DNA from: Flavobacterium sp.
Lineage (GTDB): Bacteria > Bacteroidota > Bacteroidia > Flavobacteriales > Flavobacteriaceae
NCBI RefSeq assembly: GCF_017744675.1
Contig: NZ_JAGIAV010000001.1
Span: forward strand, 866,151 to 930,150
Direction of reading: 5' to 3'
DNA: 64,000 bases
The first letter of the stretch is position 1; each line of letters begins with the position of its first letter. A program made the translations under genes and the position numbers. The notes beneath the pieces were generated by a model, which saw only the letters and a program-made list of their open reading frames with translations, was not told where the DNA came from and did not search any database. Of the stretch, positions 59,104 through 64,000 are shown piece after piece.

Positions 59104-61914
59104 TTACAAGTCTAATTTCAATCCGAAATTGTAACGTGGCTGGTAATATTCAGCTTGTTTGGTATGCGCGGCAACTCCTTGATAGTAACGTAACGGTTGG
59201 TTGGTTAAGTTATTAGCTTCTGCAAAAAAGCGCAATTTTGGAGTGATTTTGTAAGACGCATTTGCATCTAAGAAAAATTGCTTGTCGTAGTAACTGTCTT
59301 TGTAAGATTCAGAACCTAATTCATCTAAATAATCAGAAGTAAAGTTGGTTGAGATTCTCGCAGAGAAACGTTTGTTTTCCCAAGATAAAGATCCGTTAAA
59401 CATGTGCGGAGTTGTTCCAGGAAGGCTAATGTCGTTTCTTTCGTTTCCGTCTTCATCGGCAATTCCTTTTGCTTTAGATTGCGTATAAGTATAGTTTAAG
59501 TAGATGGCAAAACCTTTTAAGAATTTGCCAGGCAAGAAATCTAACTGGCGTTGAAAAGCAACTTCAAATCCGTAAACGTCTACATTTTCTCCATTTCTTG
59601 ACTGTAGAAACGACCAGTTTTCTCCTGCAGGAATTGGGTTTGTCTGATTAGGGAAATCTGCAGCAAATTTCGCATCAGTATATTGATTGTCGCTGTAGTT
59701 GTAAATGAAATCATTTAATCTTTTGTAGAAAACACCTCCAGAAATTAAACCAACAGATTTGAAATAATTCTCTGCCATAAAATCGTAATTGTATGAATAA
59801 GTAGCTTTAAGATCTGGATTACCAGCCGTAATTTCTTTATCGGCCGCAATATTGTTTACATAGGGAGCCAATGCGTAATAGTTTGGTCTTGCCAAAGCTG
59901 TTGTCGCAGCAGCTCTTAAAACTAAATTTTTTGTTGCATTGTATTGTAATGAGATGCTTGGCAGTAAATTAGTGTAAGAGTTGGTGTTGTTGATTTTGCT
60001 CTCTAATTCTTCCTCGTCTAATACGCGATTTCCTGTATAATCGATATGCGTATTTTCTAAACGGAAACCTAAAACCATAGAAAGTTTATCGTTAAAATCT
60101 TGATCCCATCTTACATAAGCGGCATAAATGCTTTCTTTTGCGTTGTAATTAACCGCTAAATATTCTGCTGGATCTGCTTTTTTATCAAATAAAGTTGGGT
60201 TGTTTAGATCTAAACCTCCTAAATAGGCTGCAGAAGCAAAAGTTCCTGGCACATATTTACTTCCTGGATTAAAATCTTTTCCATCAAAATAAGATGTTGG
60301 AACTTGAGATAATAATCCCATATCATCAGTAAGGGGCTCATAAGAATAGAAATTATTGTTTCTTTCTTTTTCTTTCAAACGAAGTCTAAGCCCCGTTCTT
60401 AATCTTCCTTTTTCGCCTGCAATAACAGAGAATGGGAAACGGATGTTTACTTTTGCACCAAATTCGCTTTCGCTTGTTTCATCTGTGTTTTCAGTTACAG
60501 AATTAAATTTAAATTTGTCAACAGACTCGCCAACAGTAGTGATTAAAGGGAATCTGATATCTGATAAATCTTCGAACATTTCTAAACCTTTCTGACGGTA
60601 TTCGATATATCGCTCTCCCGGACGGTATTCTCTGGCTTTTGCATAGTTTGCAGACCAGTCTAAATCTAAAGTAGAGTTGAGTAAATGCTCTCCGCGAATA
60701 GAATAATTTTGAACTCTCTGGTCTTCTAATCTTCTGTTTTTGTTTCTGCTATTGTCTAAACCACCTTTTGTCTGGCGTTTTACACGACCTTCAAAACCAA
60801 CAATTTCTTCACCATTATAAAGAGGCTCAATATCATCGTAAGTGGTTCTGAAACGGTTTTCTCGATCGTCTCTCCAGTTGTAGATCGCATTTGCAAAAAT
60901 AGTATTATTGTCGTTGAATTTATAATCTAAAGCAACAGAGGCACTACGGCGAATGCGTTGCACGTCATATTTTCTAATTTCAGAAGCTTGTACGTATTCA
61001 TTTCCAAATTCATCTTTAACCCATTCGTTTTCGACGTTATCAGAACCGTAATCTACATTGTTGTACGATCCGCTAAAAACTACTCCAAGTTTATCATTCG
61101 CAAAACGGTTACCATAAACCAAACCAGCAGTGTAAGAAGCGTGGTCACGAATTGGCAAATATCCTCCTGCAAGTGTGGCAGAAATCCTTTCTCCGTTTGG
61201 AGTTGCTCTTGTAATTAAGTTTACAGAACCTCCAATCGCATCAGCATCCATATCTGATGTCAACGTTTTGTTTACTTCGATTGTAGAAATCATATCAGAC
61301 GGAATTAAGTCCATTTGCACGTTTCTATTGTCTCCTTCAGCAGATGGAATACGGTCGCCATTTAAAGTTACAGAGTTTAAAGACGGCGCCAAACCTCTAA
61401 TAATGATATTACGAGCTTCCCCTTGGTCATTTTGCATAGTTATACCAGGAACACGTTTTAAAGCATCTCCCACGTTAGCATCTGGAAAACGCCCCATTTG
61501 ATCTGAAGAAATTACGTTTCCGATATTTTTATTGTTTTTTTGTTGGTTGAGTGCTTTTGCCTGACCTTTTAAGATGTCTCCAACAATCACTTCTTTCAAT
61601 TCGTTTTCAGAAGCTTTAAGAGCAAAGTCGATTACATTATTTTTTCCTTGCTCTACTTTTATTTCTTGCGTTAAAGTAGCGTATCCAATATATTTTACTT
61701 CAACTTGGTACGTTCCTTCGTTGATATTTAATAATTCAAAACGACCGTTGTAGTCAGAAACGGTGTATTTTTTCTCGCCTACAATTTGAACCATAGCTCC
61801 AGGAAGTGGCAGTTTGTCGTCGGCGTCTAATACCTTTCCAGATATTATCGCTTTCTGGGCAAAACCTGTAAAGGCGAATAAAAAGAATGCTGTTAATAGA
61901 TAGAAATTTTTCAT
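59104..61914 (-). CDS. TonB-dependent receptor paired with phytase
   Basis: 936 residues. The signal peptide (about 1-19) is followed by a carboxypeptidase-D regulatory-like domain (about 22-110), a plug domain (about 130-240, with MGRFPDANVGDALKRVPGIT and VTLNGDRIPSAEGDNR) and a large barrel ending in RYNFGLKLDL. This sequence type resembles the CirA/oar-like receptors that accompany sugar- or phosphate-releasing enzymes. It has no SusD partner. As the first gene before the phytase lipoprotein, it likely imports inositol phosphates or products of phytate breakdown; the substrate is inferred from linkage. Confidence 0.94.
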   Translation of the reverse strand: MKNFYLLTAFFLFAFTGFAQKAIISGKVLDADDKLPLPGAMVQIVGEKKYTVSDYNGRFELLNINEGTYQVEVKYIGYATLTQEIKVEQGKNNVIDFALKASENELKEVIVGDILKGQAKALNQQKNNKNIGNVISSDQMGRFPDANVGDALKRVPGITMQNDQGEARNIIIRGLAPSLNSVTLNGDRIPSAEGDNRNVQMDLIPSDMISTIEVNKTLTSDMDADAIGGSVNLITRATPNGERISATLAGGYLPIRDHASYTAGLVYGNRFANDKLGVVFSGSYNNVDYGSDNVENEWVKDEFGNEYVQASEIRKYDVQRIRRSASVALDYKFNDNNTIFANAIYNWRDDRENRFRTTYDDIEPLYNGEEIVGFEGRVKRQTKGGLDNSRNKNRRLEDQRVQNYSIRGEHLLNSTLDLDWSANYAKAREYRPGERYIEYRQKGLEMFEDLSDIRFPLITTVGESVDKFKFNSVTENTDETSESEFGAKVNIRFPFSVIAGEKGRLRTGLRLRLKEKERNNNFYSYEPLTDDMGLLSQVPTSYFDGKDFNPGSKYVPGTFASAAYLGGLDLNNPTLFDKKADPAEYLAVNYNAKESIYAAYVRWDQDFNDKLSMVLGFRLENTHIDYTGNRVLDEEELESKINNTNSYTNLLPSISLQYNATKNLVLRAAATTALARPNYYALAPYVNNIAADKEITAGNPDLKATYSYNYDFMAENYFKSVGLISGGVFYKRLNDFIYNYSDNQYTDAKFAADFPNQTNPIPAGENWSFLQSRNGENVDVYGFEVAFQRQLDFLPGKFLKGFAIYLNYTYTQSKAKGIADEDGNERNDISLPGTTPHMFNGSLSWENKRFSARISTNFTSDYLDELGSESYKDSYYDKQFFLDANASYKITPKLRFFAEANNLTNQPLRYYQGVAAHTKQAEYYQPRYNFGLKLDL

Positions 61915-62151
61915 TGTGTGTGTTTAGTTTTATTTTCGGTTGCGAAACTAAAGCCCTTATATTACTAGAGCCTTGAAAAAAAATTAAAATAGTGTTATGA
62001 TTGCCTATTGAAATTTGAAATCTATTAATGTTTAAATAACACTTAAGCGGACAAATAATTGATTTACAATTAAAAAGAAAAAGGATAATTTGACCGTATT
62101 TGAAAATTTGGCGTTAAATTTGCCGTATCAATCAATCAAAAATCATCAATC

Positions 62152-63252
62152 ATGTTAAAACAATTTTTTATCTTATGTTCAGGTGTCGACCGAGACATTC
62201 TGAAAGACTGCTCAGAAGGCGAACAAACCAAATATGTAGGTATTGGAGCCACCGTATTTTTTACAGCAGTTATGGCCTTTTTGGCTAGTGCTTATGCACT
62301 TTTTACCGTTTTCGATTCTATTTATCCCGCTTTGATTTTCGGATTTGTTTGGAGTTTACTGATCTTTAATCTGGACCGATTTATCGTTTCAACCATTAAA
62401 AAAAGAGACCGTTTTCTGGACGAATTTCTTCAAGCAACGCCTCGTATTGCTTTAGCGATTATTATTGCTATTGTAATTTCTAAACCTTTGGAAATTAAAA
62501 TTTTCGAAAAAGAAATCAATACGGTTTTATTGAAAGAGAAAAACGAAATGGAGTTGGCTAATAAAAAACAAATTGGCACTTATTTTAAAACAGATTTAGA
62601 TAAAAATAAAGCGGAGATTGCAGCGCTAAAAGCCGATATTGTAAGGAAAGAGAAAGAAGTGAACGATCTGTATTCTGTTTATATTACTGAAGCCGAAGGA
62701 ACTGCTGGAACCAAGAAATTAGGAAAAGGTCCGGTTTATAAAGAGAAGCGAGAAAAACACGATGCAGCGTTAAAAGAATTTGCAACTCTTAAAACGACAA
62801 ACGAAGCTAAAATCGCCGAAAAAGAAAAAGCTGGAAAACAACTCCAAGCCGATTTAGATAAGAAAGTTTCGCAAACACAGCCCATCATTGAAGGTTTTGA
62901 CGGATTAATGGCGCGTATTAATGCATTGAATAAACTGCCTTGGCTACCATCATTTTTCATAATGCTGTTATTCTTGGCAATTGAAACTTCTCCAATTATT
63001 GCCAAATTATTAGCGCCAAAAGGAGAGTTTGATTTCAAACAAGAAGAAGCCGAAACTGCCATGAAAGCAACTTTGGCTCAAAACAAATACCAACGCGATT
63101 TATTAGTGAAAACCAGCGCCGAAATGCACGATAAAGTGTACGCTGATATCGCAGAAGACAAAGGATTATTTGACCTTCAGCGAAAGAATGCAAAAGAATT
63201 GCTGGAATTACAATCGCATAAATTTGTAGAGAAACAAAAGGCTACATTGTAA
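62152..63252 (+). CDS. DUF4407 membrane protein with coiled coil
   Basis: 366 residues. The N-terminal segment FILCSGVDRDILKDCSEGEQ is typical of DUF4407. TMs lie at about 36-57, 63-82 and 100-120, then a long Lys/Glu/Ala-rich coiled coil (about 135-245) and a further TM (about 265-285) before a helical tail. The layout suggests a membrane sensor or scaffold, but the function is unknown. A perfect terminator follows. The convergent gene at the window end is unrelated. Confidence 0.92.
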   Translation: MLKQFFILCSGVDRDILKDCSEGEQTKYVGIGATVFFTAVMAFLASAYALFTVFDSIYPALIFGFVWSLLIFNLDRFIVSTIKKRDRFLDEFLQATPRIALAIIIAIVISKPLEIKIFEKEINTVLLKEKNEMELANKKQIGTYFKTDLDKNKAEIAALKADIVRKEKEVNDLYSVYITEAEGTAGTKKLGKGPVYKEKREKHDAALKEFATLKTTNEAKIAEKEKAGKQLQADLDKKVSQTQPIIEGFDGLMARINALNKLPWLPSFFIMLLFLAIETSPIIAKLLAPKGEFDFKQEEAETAMKATLAQNKYQRDLLVKTSAEMHDKVYADIAEDKGLFDLQRKNAKELLELQSHKFVEKQKATL

Positions 63253-63313
63253 GTTCAAAGTTGCTAAGCTTCTAAGTGCAAAGTTAGAAGTCTCAATAAA
63301 GACTTAAAAAGAG

Positions 63314-63350
63314 AAGCCAGAAATAGAACTTCTATTTCTGGCTTTTTTTA
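63314..63350 (+). terminator. Terminator after the DUF4407 gene
   Basis: The stem 'aagccagaaatagaa' / 'ttctatttctggctt' with almost no loop, followed by seven T. Between it and the next stop codon lie tandem 'actttgtactcaga' units (about 63374-63415). Confidence 0.88.
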
Positions 63351-63421
63351 TTTTAGACAAAGTCAATAATCTTTGTACTTTGTACTCAGAACTTTGTACT
63401 CAGAACTTTGTACTTTAGAAA

Positions 63422-64000
63422 TTACATGTAGCCCAATATCTCTTTTTTATAAGCGTCATATTCTCCTTGCATGATTAAACCATTATCAAGAAGTTTTTTG
63501 TAATTCTGTAGTTTATCAAAAAGTTCTTCTTTAGATAAATCACTTAATTTACGCTCTCCAGCAGGCTGAGTCGGAAGCGGTTCAAAAGTTTCTGTAACAG
63601 CAGGAGCAGCTGGTAAAATTTCAGCAAAGCTTGTTACTTCTTCTGTTTCTACTTCTTCAACTTCATCTTCGTCTTCAAAAACAGGCTCTTCGGCTTGAAT
63701 AGTTTCTTGAATCGGAGCTGCAGCAGAAACTGGATTTTTCAATAAATCCATTTGCTCTTTAGCATACGTATAAATTTTTCTAGCTTGAATTTTCGGAATA
63801 TAATCAATAGAAACCGCTAAATCTGTTTTTGTTCCAAATGAAAATTCAGAACCTAAAATATTTTCTTTTACAAAAGTGCTTGCAATATCATCCCAAGTAT
63901 AATCTGTAAAATCCATAGAAAGACCTAAATTTTTAGGCTTGCAGATAATGATACGTTTGTTTGTTAATACAATACTATCTGGAAAAACAGTAATTGCAGG
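63422..64000 (-). CDS. PH-like plus SHOCT-like protein, 5' end beyond the window
   Basis: The frame stays open to the window edge, so the gene is cut. At the edge it reads PAITVFPDSIVLTNKRIIIC (the last 60 bases), which looks like the first strands of a bacterial PH (bPH) domain, continuing with WDDIASTF and FSFGTKTDLAVSIDYIPK. A long acidic low-complexity linker (Glu/Asp/Pro/Ala) follows. The C-terminal LSKEELFDKLQNYKKLLDNG and a following GEYDAYKKEILGYM form a SHOCT-like short domain. An internal ATG at 63916 is not the true start. The function is unknown; PH plus SHOCT proteins are often membrane-associated. Confidence 0.82.
   Translation of the reverse strand, partial: PAITVFPDSIVLTNKRIIICKPKNLGLSMDFTDYTWDDIASTFVKENILGSEFSFGTKTDLAVSIDYIPKIQARKIYTYAKEQMDLLKNPVSAAAPIQETIQAEEPVFEDEDEVEEVETEEVTSFAEILPAAPAVTETFEPLPTQPAGERKLSDLSKEELFDKLQNYKKLLDNGLIMQGEYDAYKKEILGYM

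Overview
The window looks like chromosomal DNA of a Flavobacterium-type member of the Bacteroidetes. The evidence is AT-rich sequence, little Shine-Dalgarno signal, promoters of the TTG-N19-TAnnTTTG type, a fused MurF-alanine racemase, TonB-dependent receptors with N-terminal carboxypeptidase-like domains, FtsX-type ABC permeases of about 800 residues, and spacers filled with short palindromic repeats. There is no phage, integrase, transposase, rRNA or CRISPR array. Most genes are housekeeping or envelope genes, and the accessory interest lies in small regulated operons and in the intergenic repeats.

Layout. 0.1-6.6 kb: a secreted prolyl oligopeptidase, a TonB-dependent receptor behind a His-rich small membrane protein (probably metal-linked), a PorT-like barrel protein and a PAP2-like membrane protein. 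6.9-16.4 kb: MurF-Alr, MscL, aspartate-semialdehyde dehydrogenase, a SUKH protein, a ferredoxin, a secreted unknown, NifU and Mrp iron-sulfur proteins, and an L,D-transpeptidase. 16.5-24.1 kb: a MacAB-like efflux operon on the minus strand, diverging from an NtrC-type response regulator and a histidine kinase. A sigma-54-type promoter and an inverted-repeat operator lie between them. 24.4-33.3 kb: an alkyltransferase-like protein, a LysE-type exporter, TrmB, Amt, an NTF2-like protein, a three-repeat lipoprotein, HPF, AsmA and thioredoxin. 33.4-38 kb: an M1 aminopeptidase overlapping a DUF58 gene, then two identical tRNA-Asp genes with duplicated promoters. 38-43.3 kb: an AraC regulator and a TolC/EmrA/EmrB-type pump. 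43.7-48.5 kb: a HAD phosphatase, a DUF1080 lipoprotein, a TetR plus GIY-YIG-like pair, a YcxB-like protein, a frameshifted small gene and a methyltransferase. 48.7-53.6 kb: tRNA-Leu, an M20 dipeptidase, and a four-gene operon ending in BlaI and an M56 (BlaR1-like) protease with two BlaI-type operators over its promoter. 53.9-64 kb: saccharopine dehydrogenase, DUF423, PEP carboxykinase, a TonB receptor-phytase pair, DUF4407, and the 3' part of a SHOCT-type protein cut by the window end.

The most system-like regions are the sigma-54-controlled efflux unit (16.5-24.1 kb) and the BlaI/M56 operon (50.5-53.6 kb). The latter carries a MORN-like lipoprotein and a TPR/DUF6624 protein instead of a beta-lactamase. 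Several repeat families recur as facing pairs in spacers. The clearest is CCATATAAGTSATATAAG (five pairs), whose arm once supplies a gene's stop codon. Functions come from recognisable motifs and family memory, with no database search. Repeat and promoter coordinates were counted by eye and may be off by one or two bases.
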